DNA of 39,967 nt from E44-bin88 sp034419075 (GCA_034419075.1 DAOULR010000011.1:1-39967); one strand, 5' to 3'. Shown: positions 7,794-16,156, numbered from the stretch's first letter. Numbers and translations are program-made. The notes: generated from the sequence alone by a model not told the origin.

Positions 7794-8405
7794 TTAATCT
7801 AGACTAGCTATTCTGATTGATACAAGGGGGGAACGAGCATTATAAGGCATACTCCCCCCTGCTGTGAATGGGTCGGGCAATGCGCCATAGGCTTGCGCTA
7901 CAGACCAACCAGGATTAGATACGTAGGTATGAAGATTGCTCCAGCCTAAGATGCCACCTGGAACAAGCACTGCACCATTAGTTGCTGGCACACCGTTTGA
8001 TAATATAGCTAGCCAATAAAGCTCTTTTGTAAGAGCCTGGCTTACTGTAGCAGCTACTACACCAATGGCAGCTACACTAATTTCACCGCTATCTATTACC
8101 AAAGCTCCGGGATAAAGGTTTGTGCCGTCCCTGTAGATTCCTAAACGAGCAATCTTCCCTGCATCGCCAGTTCTAATTTCGACAGCAATACGGTCTATAG
8201 TCAAATTTCTTGGAATCAAGAGTGGGTGTGCATACAGCGTGTTAGCAGCTATGGTTGGTGCTGTAACAGTGGCTTCACTGTTTCCAGGGTTGATATATTG
8301 CCCCGTTATTAACTTCTGGTATACATTATAGGTGTGGGCAGAAAGGTCGGCGGCGTGTTCGGTAAAACGTCTGCTGATTAGCCAAGTTCGTATTTCAGTA
8401 CTCAT
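7794..8405 (-). CDS. Receptor-binding/tail-fibre-type jelly-roll protein
   Basis: This 203-residue protein has a 35-residue lead, then a beta-sandwich with the sequence style of phage fibre heads. The visible elements are NTLYAHPLLIPRNLTIDRIAV, a RLGIYRDGTNLYPGALV strand pair, and ELYWLAILSNG. I recall this pattern from phage tail or fibre proteins but cannot name a Pfam family. Its ATG overlaps the stop of the gene upstream (ATGA), indicating coupled translation. Base composition is a little more AT-rich than neighbours. Confidence 0.65.
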   Translation of the reverse strand: MSTEIRTWLISRRFTEHAADLSAHTYNVYQKLITGQYINPGNSEATVTAPTIAANTLYAHPLLIPRNLTIDRIAVEIRTGDAGKIARLGIYRDGTNLYPGALVIDSGEISVAAIGVVAATVSQALTKELYWLAILSNGVPATNGAVLVPGGILGWSNLHTYVSNPGWSVAQAYGALPDPFTAGGSMPYNARSPLVSIRIASLD

Positions 8406-9175
8406 CTTACTATGTCCTCCGTCCAGGCTCTAAGAGTTCCCACCCTTACAGTCGCTGCCCCCCCAGCCCCGGTCGGCGTATAGAGGTTCAGATAAAACGG
8501 GGCGTTGTTGGGTAGATTAACAATATGTGTTGCTATCAATACTTCATTCAAATAGAAAGCCACACTGTTTAGTGATACGTCAATCTTGAACTTATTAGTA
8601 AGCAACAGGTTTTCTCCAAAGCCGGTGTTGACGGTTTCAGCTCCCCCTGCGTCGGTGAGTGTTTGCAGTGCGTTTCCAGCTCCTACCAGCGCAAACCCCA
8701 TGATATTATTTGTTGCCCTGGTATCGCCGACCGCGGGCGTCAAGCCCAGGAGAAAATTCACATTGTCGAAGTTGGCGAAGCCAACGAAATGTGCCTCAAA
8801 CTCCAGCGTAAAGCGCCGCAGTATCTTATTCACTCCATACAGGGTGGCATCGGCAATCCACCTCTGGTTAGACCTCAGCCTGGCGTTTTCGTTGGCATTA
8901 GGCGCCGCATAAGCCATCAACAGGTCACCGATAGCTCCCCTGGCCCAGGCGGCGCCGGTGGCTGGGTTGGTCCACGTCCACACGGTGGGGTCGATGCCGG
9001 CCTCGTCCTGCCAGCTTTCGTAGAGGTTGTTGGACGGCCTCAGCAGCATCTCCAGGACGCCGGGGGAACCCGAGAGATAGTCCCTTATCGCCTCCAGGGA
9101 GTCGGCGGCCTGGTCGAAAGTCTCCGAGGCGTCCTTATTCATTATCCGTCTAAATGTACCAACTAAATCTATCAT
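8402..9175 (-). CDS. LamG/concanavalin-like domain protein
   Basis: This 257-residue protein has an N-terminal helical segment (about 1-40, ASETFDQAADSLEAIRDYL), often found at the particle-binding end of phage proteins. A domain of about 190 residues follows with the strand pattern of a concanavalin-type lectin: FTLEFEAHF, NIMGFALVG, KFKIDVSLNSVAFYLNEV and a final TVRVGTLRAW. This suggests glycan binding by a virion appendage. It is coupled to both neighbours (TAATG at its start, ATGA at its end). No catalytic residues seen. Confidence 0.65.
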   Translation of the reverse strand: MIDLVGTFRRIMNKDASETFDQAADSLEAIRDYLSGSPGVLEMLLRPSNNLYESWQDEAGIDPTVWTWTNPATGAAWARGAIGDLLMAYAAPNANENARLRSNQRWIADATLYGVNKILRRFTLEFEAHFVGFANFDNVNFLLGLTPAVGDTRATNNIMGFALVGAGNALQTLTDAGGAETVNTGFGENLLLTNKFKIDVSLNSVAFYLNEVLIATHIVNLPNNAPFYLNLYTPTGAGGAATVRVGTLRAWTEDIVR

Positions 9176-9483
9176 TAGGTAACCTCCAGCAGTCTGAGTA
9201 GGTCGTATTCAGTGAGCACCATCTGTTCCGGTGGCGTCCCAGTGGTAAATATCATATCCTGCCCGTAGCTGTAGCCGTTTATGTTAAAGGCAACCGCCCT
9301 GAAGTGGTAGGTCGTCGCCTCGGCCAGGTTGGTGAGTAGGGCGTTGAAGGCCATCCCGGTGGTGAAGCCCGTCTGCCATGGGGTGACACTACCATAGTAG
9401 GCGTTCAGCCCCCACTCGAACCTTACCTGGCATACAGCCCCGCCGTCGTCAACCAGTACGCCGTTGAGCGTCGCCTGAGCCAT
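9175..9483 (-). CDS. Fibronectin type III-like small protein
   Basis: This 102-residue protein has the strand order and signature residues of an Fn3 domain: VRFEWG, then LTNLAEATTYHFRAVAFN.NGYSYG and a final DMIFTTG. A 20-residue tail (MVLTEYDLLRLLEV) may dock on a partner. Fn3 modules are usual parts of phage adhesion proteins. It overlaps both neighbours by a base or a few bases, consistent with a module split from a larger multidomain fibre. Confidence 0.65.
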   Translation of the reverse strand: MAQATLNGVLVDDGGAVCQVRFEWGLNAYYGSVTPWQTGFTTGMAFNALLTNLAEATTYHFRAVAFNINGYSYGQDMIFTTGTPPEQMVLTEYDLLRLLEVT

Positions 9484-10745
9484 TATGTCACCCCCGTAGC
9501 GGGAAGAGTTAAGACGCTAGGAGATAGGGGTAGGGGTGTTACCACTGGGGGAGCAACCGAAATGAACCAGTCATGGCCATCCATGACACCCCCACCAGAC
9601 GAATTTTCCTCAAGGATAGCGTAGAGTTTATCCGGCACACCGATTTTGACGCCACCAACTAATGGCCAGTTTGCCCATGCCCCGACACATTCGTCGGCAT
9701 CATTGGTGACCGCTGGGGTAATTTTATAAGCTACCTGCCAGGCCGCCCCTTCTTTCCTGCGATACCAGACATCGTTTGGAAAATGGGTATAGTTTGTCCA
9801 GGTAAAATGCAGCCGGTCTAACTTATCAATAACAATATGCGGCAGGTAAATCCATTGTGTTGGATCGTTGGGTACGTAGGTTTCAATTACCCAAGTGCCT
9901 GGACCCGTTCTTGTTCCATGCTCGATTTTGCAATGAGCGATTGTCTGGTCAAGATAGGTGATATGAACCTCTCCGGTTGAAGTCAGAGCAATCCTTGGCG
10001 TATCCATCCCAAGTCCTCCAACATCGCTGACCGCCTCTTGTGCCCAGACACCTCCAGGATTGGTGGCGAACTGGATATTTGTCGATCCCGGGTTTAATCC
10101 CCATCCCAATCCTACCCAAACCAGATTGATAATACCCGAGTTGTTTATTGCAAATGAAGGACCAGCAGCTTTACACTGGTTAAAGGCCACATCGGTGATT
10201 GGGTCAACTGCCCCCCAAACCCCGGCAATCCTTACTCTGTGCTGCAAATTTTCGTTACCTACATTTATCCCCCATCCTAAACCCGTCCAGATAACATGAA
10301 CATTATCGAGAGAATCAATAGCTACCATCGGCCAATCCTGCCCCGGATTAGCAACATCAAGTAGAGCTACTGTCTCTTCTGCCAGCCAGACGCCACCTTC
10401 CCTCTTTCGATAGAAAACTCCGTATCGGGCTGGAAATGGGGCTCGTAAGCTGGCAGTGTAAACAACATGAATATCATTAGCTGAATCTACAGCCAGGTTG
10501 GAAAAGAAGTGAAATGTACCCATGGTGTTAGTAATTTGCTCTTCTGACCAAGTCAGGCCATCATCATCACTGTAGGCTACACCTATCTGCCCCCAGTCGT
10601 TGGGGAAAGGAGCGAATGACCTAGTATAGCTGACCCATATTCGGTCGGTGCTATCTCTGGCAATAGCTCGCCCTGCACCCTCTCTGGGTAGAGACGGCGA
10701 ATAGGCAATAGTATTGATGATAGAAGTAACAACTGTGTCTGCCAA
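9483..10745 (-). CDS. Sialidase-like six-bladed beta-propeller
   Basis: This 420-residue protein has repeated blade-like units with DS.DR.WVSY, DSANDIHVVYT, DSLDNVHVIWTG, TSTGEVHITY and DKLDRLHFTW. There is also one clear Asp-box (SDDDGLTW, about 59-66). This is the pattern of the sialidase/BNR superfamily. I do not see the full arginine triad, so binding rather than hydrolysis of glycans is possible. The start codon is TTG at 10745, supported by GGAGTGA five bases ahead. No ATG gives a sensible alternative. It is the largest attachment-type protein of this arm. Confidence 0.7.
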   Translation of the reverse strand: MADTVVTSIINTIAYSPSLPREGAGRAIARDSTDRIWVSYTRSFAPFPNDWGQIGVAYSDDDGLTWSEEQITNTMGTFHFFSNLAVDSANDIHVVYTASLRAPFPARYGVFYRKREGGVWLAEETVALLDVANPGQDWPMVAIDSLDNVHVIWTGLGWGINVGNENLQHRVRIAGVWGAVDPITDVAFNQCKAAGPSFAINNSGIINLVWVGLGWGLNPGSTNIQFATNPGGVWAQEAVSDVGGLGMDTPRIALTSTGEVHITYLDQTIAHCKIEHGTRTGPGTWVIETYVPNDPTQWIYLPHIVIDKLDRLHFTWTNYTHFPNDVWYRRKEGAAWQVAYKITPAVTNDADECVGAWANWPLVGGVKIGVPDKLYAILEENSSGGGVMDGHDWFISVAPPVVTPLPLSPSVLTLPATGVT

Positions 10746-10793
10746 GAATCACTCCAGTACCCATTGCCTGTAACTGGTACAAGTATCATTCAT

Positions 10794-11183
10794 TTAACCC
10801 AGCCCTAATCTCTTGGCGTCATAAAACTCGCACGGTATCGTTCTTAAAACTCCAGCCGTCTGTCTCATAGAGATTTCAACTCCGTAGACGTCAGGTATGG
10901 GGCTGATGTGTATGGAGGGGTGTCCGGCTGGAGGAGCGCCGACGTACTGCTTCTGGTCGTGGTTTACCCACCCGCCCCCGCTTATTACCTGTTTCCTGAC
11001 GCGTATATCAATGGTGTCTCCGGCCTGCATGGTGGACAGGTCAATCTCAGCACCGGCGAAGATGTAAGACATAAGGCAGCTTTCAGTATAGACAACGGCA
11101 AAGGCCGCGGTCATCCCTTTGGTGCCTGACTGGGTTGACCTCTTCAGTCTCAGCATGGGCGGCATTGAACTCCCGAAGGCCAT
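10794..11183 (-). CDS. Short beta-rich virion-like protein
   Basis: This 129-residue protein has a basic N-terminus (LRLKRSTQSGTKG) followed by alternating strands including SYIFAGAEIDLSTMQAGDTIDIRVRKQV. The style is that of small capsid or cement proteins, but no family is recognised. Its ATG overlaps the stop of the upstream membrane-anchored gene (TAATG). Confidence 0.5.
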   Translation of the reverse strand: MAFGSSMPPMLRLKRSTQSGTKGMTAAFAVVYTESCLMSYIFAGAEIDLSTMQAGDTIDIRVRKQVISGGGWVNHDQKQYVGAPPAGHPSIHISPIPDVYGVEISMRQTAGVLRTIPCEFYDAKRLGLG

Positions 11184-11725
11184 TAAACACCTCCCGAGCG
11201 ATGCTCCACGGTTATGGCGAGCATATCGCCAACGAAGGAGCCGGCACCTGTTATACCGGCGACGTAGAGCTGGTTTGCATTCTGAACCCTGTAGCCTACG
11301 AGCTCATTGGGCAGCAACGGCCACGCCTGCTGTACATCGATGCAGGCCACATTTGAGCCGCCGACATAGACCAATCCGGCATTGGTCGGCCATCCCTTGA
11401 GGAGTACCGCCATGTCATCGGGCACCGGCAACGGCGGCAGCTGTTGCGGTTGGTCAAGAGCCGATATGACCACCCTTGTAGACCGGATACCGTCGGCGTT
11501 GGGCACCCATCCCCGTGTGTTGATGCTGAGACCGGCCAGCTCGCTGATAACCTGGTCTAAATCCTTGTCTATGTTATCTGAGCTGCTGGCAATGGCGATG
11601 ACCAGGTTCATGAGCTCAGGGGGAATCTGTCCGGCAGCCGCAGGTTTACTCAGCCAGGCAAGGCCGGCCATGACGGCGGCTGCCGTGCTCATTACAGCAG
11701 CGGTCTGTTCTGACTTTTCCGCCAT
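11183..11725 (-). CDS. N-terminally hydrophobic virion-like protein
   Basis: This 180-residue protein has a head MAEKSEQ and an Ala-rich hydrophobic helix (residues 8-32, with GLAWLSK in its second half). A helical linker (IASSSDNIDKDLDQVISELAGL) and a beta-rich C-terminal domain follow. It resembles the other membrane-anchored proteins of this arm and may insert in a viral or host membrane. AGGAGGTACTGG lies ahead of the ATG. Confidence 0.55.
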   Translation of the reverse strand: MAEKSEQTAAVMSTAAAVMAGLAWLSKPAAAGQIPPELMNLVIAIASSSDNIDKDLDQVISELAGLSINTRGWVPNADGIRSTRVVISALDQPQQLPPLPVPDDMAVLLKGWPTNAGLVYVGGSNVACIDVQQAWPLLPNELVGYRVQNANQLYVAGITGAGSFVGDMLAITVEHRSGGV

Positions 11726-11736
11726 ACCAGTACCTC

Positions 11737-12108
11737 CTAGCCTATTTCGCTGACGCCTACCTGGACCTGAACCTGTACCGCATCGGCGTAGGCCATCAGG
11801 TCAGCGGTGAACTCGGGAGCCAGCTCATCATCCCACTCCTCGATGACCTTTTGATTGGCCACCGTGCGGATGGCCGGCATGGCCTCAACGACGGCGCCGG
11901 CGGCACCGGTACCGAAATGGACGAGGGTACCGCCTGCCGTTGTGTCCAGAATGGCGACTCTCTTGAGCTTGAAGCTCTTGTTACCCCTCATGGCCGCGGC
12001 GTTGCTTATCTGGTAGACGGCCTGAGCACCTGCGTTAGCAGCTACCGTGATGGTAACGGAGGCACCGACCATGGGGATACCTTCTTTAGCCTTGGTTAAA
12101 GTAATCAT
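11737..12108 (-). CDS. Small beta-rich virion-like protein
   Basis: This 123-residue protein has a strand-dominated sequence with alternating hydrophobics (ASVTITVAANAGAQAVYQI, VHFGTGAAGAVVEAM, AVQVQVQVGV). The style is like cement, spike or jelly-roll capsid proteins. AAGGAGGTTGAG precedes the ATG. It sits in the block of short beta proteins from 10.8 to 16.2 kb that I suspect forms the particle shell. No family assigned. Confidence 0.5.
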   Translation of the reverse strand: MITLTKAKEGIPMVGASVTITVAANAGAQAVYQISNAAAMRGNKSFKLKRVAILDTTAGGTLVHFGTGAAGAVVEAMPAIRTVANQKVIEEWDDELAPEFTADLMAYADAVQVQVQVGVSEIG

Positions 12109-12135
12109 CTCAACCTCCTTTCAGGCTATGCCGGT

Positions 12136-12711
12136 CTATGAGGCCGACCCCTCGAATCCGGAACACTGGATGGTAACACAGGGAATTTGCCCCTGGTTGA
12201 TTGCCTGGACAATATCGGCTGATAGCTCCTCTTTAGTTACCGCATAGCGGTAGCCCATGGCTACTATTCTCGATGTGGCGTTGGCGTAGTCGGTGTAGTT
12301 GAGGCAGCTGACCCAGGGTGTGTTATCCTCCCATATGAATATCTCCGTCAGGTGGAGGTCCGGGTCACGCTCGACGACCATCTCATCCACGGGAACCATG
12401 AGCTGCTTCAGGCGGTATTTACCGGTGGCCTGCGGCAGGAACAGGGTGGCCTGCATGTGGTCTATAGGATACCACCTGAACTGGCCGAACTCGTTGTTGA
12501 ACATTCTAAGGTTCTGGATTTCGGTCGGGTTGGCGTTGGTGGCACCGGCTCCAATCGCCCCGACGTCGACACACTGGAAGGGGGGGATGGCCTCCATGCG
12601 TGACACCTGGCGGTAGCGGGTTTCTGACCCGTATATGATTCTGACGTTGTGGTAGGGCATGGCTACGGGCTCCATGCCACCCAGCTTGCTCTTGAATGGA
12701 TATAAGTCCAT
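12136..12711 (-). CDS. Beta-rich virion-like protein
   Basis: This 191-residue protein is rich in aromatics and prolines (LYPFKSKLGGMEPVAMPYHN, FGQFRWYPIDHMQATLF). The start at 12711 is well supported by AGGAGGTGC. It has no TM segment. Position between two short beta proteins and its size make a capsid or connector-like component plausible, but I recognise no fold signature. Confidence 0.5.
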   Translation of the reverse strand: MDLYPFKSKLGGMEPVAMPYHNVRIIYGSETRYRQVSRMEAIPPFQCVDVGAIGAGATNANPTEIQNLRMFNNEFGQFRWYPIDHMQATLFLPQATGKYRLKQLMVPVDEMVVERDPDLHLTEIFIWEDNTPWVSCLNYTDYANATSRIVAMGYRYAVTKEELSADIVQAINQGQIPCVTIQCSGFEGSAS

Positions 12712-12756
12712 CAGTGCACCTCCTATATATATTTTGCACCGATGCGTGAAAGACGC

Positions 12757-13017
12757 CTATGCTCTTTCTACGGCAATCTCCTTGTCCATCTCCATCCTGG
12801 CCACACCCTTATCACCGTTGACATATTTCCTAGGGGCGACCTGGACTTTAACGGCCTCCAGCAGAATCACATTGGCGGCTTCCGCGCCGATACTTGCTAC
12901 CCTGAACTTGTGCCCCTGATAGTAAAAGCAGTCACCAGGGCTGACTTCACCCACCGTAACGGTCTGCGGCGGAGCCGGGACTGAAGCAGCAGTCGGTTTC
13001 ATTTTTTTAGTAGCCAC
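12757..13017 (-). CDS. Small KOW/SH3-like beta-barrel candidate
   Basis: This 86-residue protein has a Pro/Ala-rich lead. Five predicted strands follow in the order VTVGEVSPGDCFYY, HKFRVASIG, NVILLEAVKVQV, the layout of a small SH3-like barrel. Fold assignment is by pattern only. It lies 12 bases after the upstream gene and shares its direction. Confidence 0.45.
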   Translation of the reverse strand: MATKKMKPTAASVPAPPQTVTVGEVSPGDCFYYQGHKFRVASIGAEAANVILLEAVKVQVAPRKYVNGDKGVARMEMDKEIAVERA

Positions 13018-13028
13018 TGTTCACCTCT

Positions 13029-13502
13029 CTAGCTGTCAGGAAGAAACCTGAGCCCTTTTTCTATTTCCCGGCGAGTTTGTGGATGGAGTACACCGAGCAC
13101 ATGCTGTAGCGCCTCTTCTTTGACCCGCCTGTTAAAGTCTTCCTTCGTCCAGCTCTGATTGAAAACACGGAAGAAAGACGCTTTTGCATGCTCAAGAAAG
13201 CCATGGAGTAGTCTCAGTTCCTCCCGCCTCTTGAGACCGGACGGGATAAGTCCCTCAAGGGTCTCCATGTCTTCGGGCATCCCGTCCTGCGGGTATGTCT
13301 GATGCCATCTGAACTGTAGTGCCACCAGCCTCTCCTTCGGTTTTAGTTTCCTGAAGACGACCCGTTTGGGCCTGACAACCGGCGGAGGAACAACATCCTC
13401 CTGGATGGGTGCCTCGGCCTCCGGCTCAGGTGGCTCTTCCACCACAACAGCCGGACGTGGAGCTACATCCTCCGCCAGTTTAGAAATCTCATCTTCTTCC
13501 AT
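13029..13502 (-). CDS. Acidic-tail, basic-core protein, unknown
   Basis: This 157-residue protein has an acidic Pro/Glu/Val-rich N-terminal third (about 1-45), then a basic helical core with VRPKRVVFRKLKPKER and RRREELRLLHGFLEHAKASFF. The disordered acidic arm plus basic helical core is like scaffolding or DNA-packaging accessory proteins, but this is only a compositional argument. It precedes one of the two near-identical virion paralogues by three bases on the transcript. Confidence 0.5.
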   Translation of the reverse strand: MEEDEISKLAEDVAPRPAVVVEEPPEPEAEAPIQEDVVPPPVVRPKRVVFRKLKPKERLVALQFRWHQTYPQDGMPEDMETLEGLIPSGLKRREELRLLHGFLEHAKASFFRVFNQSWTKEDFNRRVKEEALQHVLGVLHPQTRREIEKGLRFLPDS

Positions 13503-13505
13503 AGC

Positions 13506-13931
13506 TTAGCCTGTGCAGTATAATATTGACACGCCGATGACCTTGGCCGCGGCACCACCTGCTCTGCCCTGAATCTGCTCCGCAGCCGGAATGTAGATAG
13601 GGAATGCCCCGACAGGAATGAAACCCAGGTTGGCGGTCACCGCCGTGGGGTCGATACGGAGCTCGGTGAGTGTGGTCGGCGTCGAGTCCGCGACCTGAAC
13701 CTCAAATATCTGTATCGCACCGAGGGTGTCGATGTAAAAGCCACAGATAAAGGCTTCAGCCAGGGCGGCAGCCGCGGGGATTATGTCACTGTAGGCACCC
13801 CAGGCGCCGGCACCCGAAGTCAGAACGGCGCCGACCGCCGGGACACCGGTAGTGGCCGGATAGAGGCTGTACTGAGCCGGCAGACGTCCGCTGTTCGGGC
13901 TCAATATCGGGCTTAGAGTGTTCTTACTCAT
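13506..13931 (-). CDS. Beta-rich virion protein, paralogue B
   Basis: This 141-residue protein aligns end to end with the product of 14682-15122, sharing PATTGVPAVG, GAGAWGAY, ICGFYIDTLG, QIFEVQV, TLTELRIDPTAVTANLG and AAAKVIGVS. Conservation of whole strands with changed ends suggests two subunits of one shell or fibre rather than a redundant copy. A 59-bp block of the two genes is identical apart from one base. No family is recognised; a single jelly-roll-like capsid or cement protein is my inference. Confidence 0.6.
   Translation of the reverse strand: MSKNTLSPILSPNSGRLPAQYSLYPATTGVPAVGAVLTSGAGAWGAYSDIIPAAAALAEAFICGFYIDTLGAIQIFEVQVADSTPTTLTELRIDPTAVTANLGFIPVGAFPIYIPAAEQIQGRAGGAAAKVIGVSILYCTG
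13624..13682. repeat. Near-identical block shared with 14806-14864
   Basis: These 59 bases match 14806-14864 at 58 positions (one G/T difference), inside the two paralogous virion genes. A second shared run, starting GATGACCTTGGCCGCGGCAC, lies nearer the 3' ends. The rest of the genes has diverged much more, which points to gene conversion or a patchy duplication and could confuse short-read assembly. Confidence 0.85.
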
Positions 13932-14682
13932 AGTTTACCCTCCTTTTCCCCACTGCACCCACCAGGTCGGCAGGCAGCCCGGCTCTGAGAGAATCTACCT
14001 GGGGTTGCCACATGAGGGATGTCTCGTACTCTATGCCAATCAGTTTGGCACTAGCAATCTGGTTGTCCAGGATATACTTCTGGAGTTTTTCAGGCTTGCC
14101 GGCTCGAAGGAGGGTGGTGGGGAACGAGCCGGCTATAATCCAGGCTCTGTTTTTCCTCTCCCACTCCCTCCGGCACTCGGTGATAAACCCCCGCAGTTTA
14201 TCCGCCGGGATATATCGCCTTGTGCTAAGGCTTTCCTCCCTGCCTAGGGGTCTGGGACATATATCGGCGTTATCCCTGGTAACGCCGTAGGCCCGGCAGG
14301 CAAACGGCCTGCAATCGTGAATAGTACAGGCTTTGGTTCTCTCATCCAGCAGAGGGCACTGGCTGCGTGATACAGCCATCCACTCCTCCTTCAGCTTGGG
14401 GCGGGCAAAGCCGTGCGGCATTCCTTCATAAATGGTGGCAAAGGGATGCCGGTCAAGCAGCCAGCCCTCAACCCTCGATAGCACCCTGTCCAGCCTCCCC
14501 GTCCCAGTAAGGACGGATATAGCGTAGATGGCCTCGATGGTCATGGCATTGGGGATGTTATGGATGCAGCATCGTCCGCAGTCCGGGATACAAATGGGTA
14601 CACCGATGTCCTCCTTGAGGACTTGCTCGGCTTCCTGAAAGACGCTGTGCACCTCCCTGATTTGAGAGAACGCCTCAAGCAT
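13924..14682 (-). CDS. YkgJ-type Cys-cluster (zinc/iron-binding) protein
   Basis: This 252-residue protein shows the YkgJ/CxxCxxCC pattern. C31-x3-C35-x2-C38-C39 lies in CIPDCGRCC, and a second group (CPLLDERTKACTIHDCRPFACRAYG, Cys109, 119, 124, 129) is followed by Cys142. The second group matches the family pattern C.IY..RP..CR.Y. The domain is thought to bind zinc or an Fe-S cluster and is part of FliB, which N-methylates flagellin lysines. Here it lies between two virion paralogues and overlaps both, so modification of a virion protein is an attractive but unproven idea. No TM segment. Confidence 0.75.
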   Translation of the reverse strand: MLEAFSQIREVHSVFQEAEQVLKEDIGVPICIPDCGRCCIHNIPNAMTIEAIYAISVLTGTGRLDRVLSRVEGWLLDRHPFATIYEGMPHGFARPKLKEEWMAVSRSQCPLLDERTKACTIHDCRPFACRAYGVTRDNADICPRPLGREESLSTRRYIPADKLRGFITECRREWERKNRAWIIAGSFPTTLLRAGKPEKLQKYILDNQIASAKLIGIEYETSLMWQPQVDSLRAGLPADLVGAVGKRRVNYE

Positions 14683-15122
14683 TATTCAAGCCCCGTTGCG
14701 TAAAGCATGGAAACGCCGATGACCTTGGCCGCGGCACCACCACCCCTGGCCTGAACTTGGGAGTTGGCGACCATGTAAATGGGGTACGGTCCTGCCGGTA
14801 GCAGTCCCAGGTTGGCGGTCACCGCCGTGGGGTCTATACGGAGCTCGGTGAGTGTGGTCGGCGTGGCATCCCTCACCTGAACCTCGAAGATTTGGGCAAC
14901 ACCGAGGGTGTCGATGTAAAAGCCGCAAATCCAGAAGTCCGTGGCGATGGCTTTGGCGGCGGCGATGTCCTTGTAGGCACCCCAAGCGCCGGCACCGGTG
15001 GTAACCACCACGCCGACCGCCGGGACACCGGTGGTGGCCGGGATAAGAGCGTAACGCGCCCGCCTCCCGGTTATGTTGTTGTAGGTAGCCGCCTGAATTC
15101 CAGCATAGCTTAGAGCTGTCAT
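14682..15122 (-). CDS. Beta-rich virion protein, paralogue A
   Basis: This 146-residue protein is the partner of 13506-13931 (see that entry). It also shares the local motif TDFW.CG and the RDxxPxT strand with the product of 15183-15749, so three genes here may descend from one fold. Two overlapping ribosome-binding sites (AAGGAGGTAAGGAGGT) precede its ATG, a sign of heavy expression expected for a major structural protein. It could be a major or minor shell protein. Confidence 0.6.
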   Translation of the reverse strand: MTALSYAGIQAATYNNITGRRARYALIPATTGVPAVGVVVTTGAGAWGAYKDIAAAKAIATDFWICGFYIDTLGVAQIFEVQVRDATPTTLTELRIDPTAVTANLGLLPAGPYPIYMVANSQVQARGGGAAAKVIGVSMLYATGLE

Positions 15123-15182
15123 TTCTACCTCCTTACCTCCTTAATAACTTTTTGGAACTGATTTATAAGTGACCTTAGCTAG

Positions 15183-15749
15183 CTAAAAGCTCACGACTTC
15201 GCCAGCAGGCTTGGCAATCATGCCGATGAGGATTATGTGGTCGGCCACACCATCAGCACCAACCGCCTTGCCGACGGCATCCGGGGTGAGCACCACGAAT
15301 ACAGTCGAACCACCCGAGTAGTAGATGTACTCCGGGGTGACGCCTTCCGGATACCTGGAACCGTAAATCCTCTCTATGTTCCAGTTGGCCAGGGTTGAAG
15401 CCCCGGCTCCGGTCTGGAAGATGGTCTTTACGGTGGCGGGATTGGTGTCTCTGATGTTGATACCGTAGATGCCGACAAACTCGTTGTCATCTAGGACGTG
15501 GTTGACGTAGGTGAGGTTGGTTGAAGCCGTCAGAGCACCGCATCCCCAGAAGTCGGTTGTGGCACCTGCCTGACCAGCGGAGGTGATGTTCAGGTCGGTC
15601 CAGGGAAGCAGCTCACGGACTATCCAGTTGTCAGGGCGTACCTGCGGGCGAGCGGTTCTCGCTTTCTGGAGCAGGCCGCGCTCAATGTCTTCTCTGAGCA
15701 GGTCAATTTGTCCGGGAGCGAGCTGGTCGCTGAGAACTAGTGAACGCAT
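15183..15749 (-). CDS. Candidate major virion protein
   Basis: This 188-residue protein has an N-terminal helix (SDQLAPGQIDLLREDIERGLL), a basic arm, then a strand-rich body: DNWIVRELLPWTDL, TDFWGCGALTAS, EFVGIYGINIRDT, a long loop with YIYYSGGSTVFVVLTP, and a last strand HIILIGMIAKPAG. A helical/basic arm plus jelly-roll-like body is typical of single-barrel capsid proteins. It has GAGGAGGAAATTAAG before the ATG. There is no HK97-type signature. My assignment as a capsid-type protein is inference. Confidence 0.5.
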   Translation of the reverse strand: MRSLVLSDQLAPGQIDLLREDIERGLLQKARTARPQVRPDNWIVRELLPWTDLNITSAGQAGATTDFWGCGALTASTNLTYVNHVLDDNEFVGIYGINIRDTNPATVKTIFQTGAGASTLANWNIERIYGSRYPEGVTPEYIYYSGGSTVFVVLTPDAVGKAVGADGVADHIILIGMIAKPAGEVVSF

Positions 15750-15790
15750 CTTAATTTCCTCCTCTATTCAAAATATTGTTTTGCTCTGCC

Positions 15791-16156
15791 CTATACCCCC
15801 ACAGGCAGAGGTCTCCAGCCTACCCTGCGGCCACCGGTGGTAGCACTGGTCGCAGTCGCCGGCATTGAGCCCCTGGTAACGACCGTGGTCGTTCCGGTGG
15901 TGGTGCGGGAACGGATGGCCTTGCCTACAGACTTGGTGACTAGGGTTACCTCGGACTGAGCCAAGGGTCCGGCGATGGCCGGGAAGAAGTTGAACATCTG
16001 TCCCGCGTAGCCCAGAAGGGCAAGGCTAACGCGGCTCCAGTCCGTCCAGGTCTTGAAGGGCTCTGTCCTGGCCTTGTCCTCATCCTGCATCTCCATCACC
16101 TCATCAACCGCACCGGCACCCACGCCTACCACGACATTGGTCCACTGAATCCTCAT
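15791..16156 (-). CDS. Small membrane-associated virion-like protein
   Basis: This 121-residue protein has one amphipathic to hydrophobic segment (SLALLGYAGQMFNFFPAIAG, about residues 44-63) and a Thr/Arg/Gly-rich basic C-terminus that could contact DNA. It is the first gene behind a strong promoter and a structured leader, with AAAGGAGG seven bases ahead of its ATG. A DNA- or membrane-contacting virion protein is plausible. No family recognised. Confidence 0.5.
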   Translation of the reverse strand: MRIQWTNVVVGVGAGAVDEVMEMQDEDKARTEPFKTWTDWSRVSLALLGYAGQMFNFFPAIAGPLAQSEVTLVTKSVGKAIRSRTTTGTTTVVTRGSMPATATSATTGGRRVGWRPLPVGV

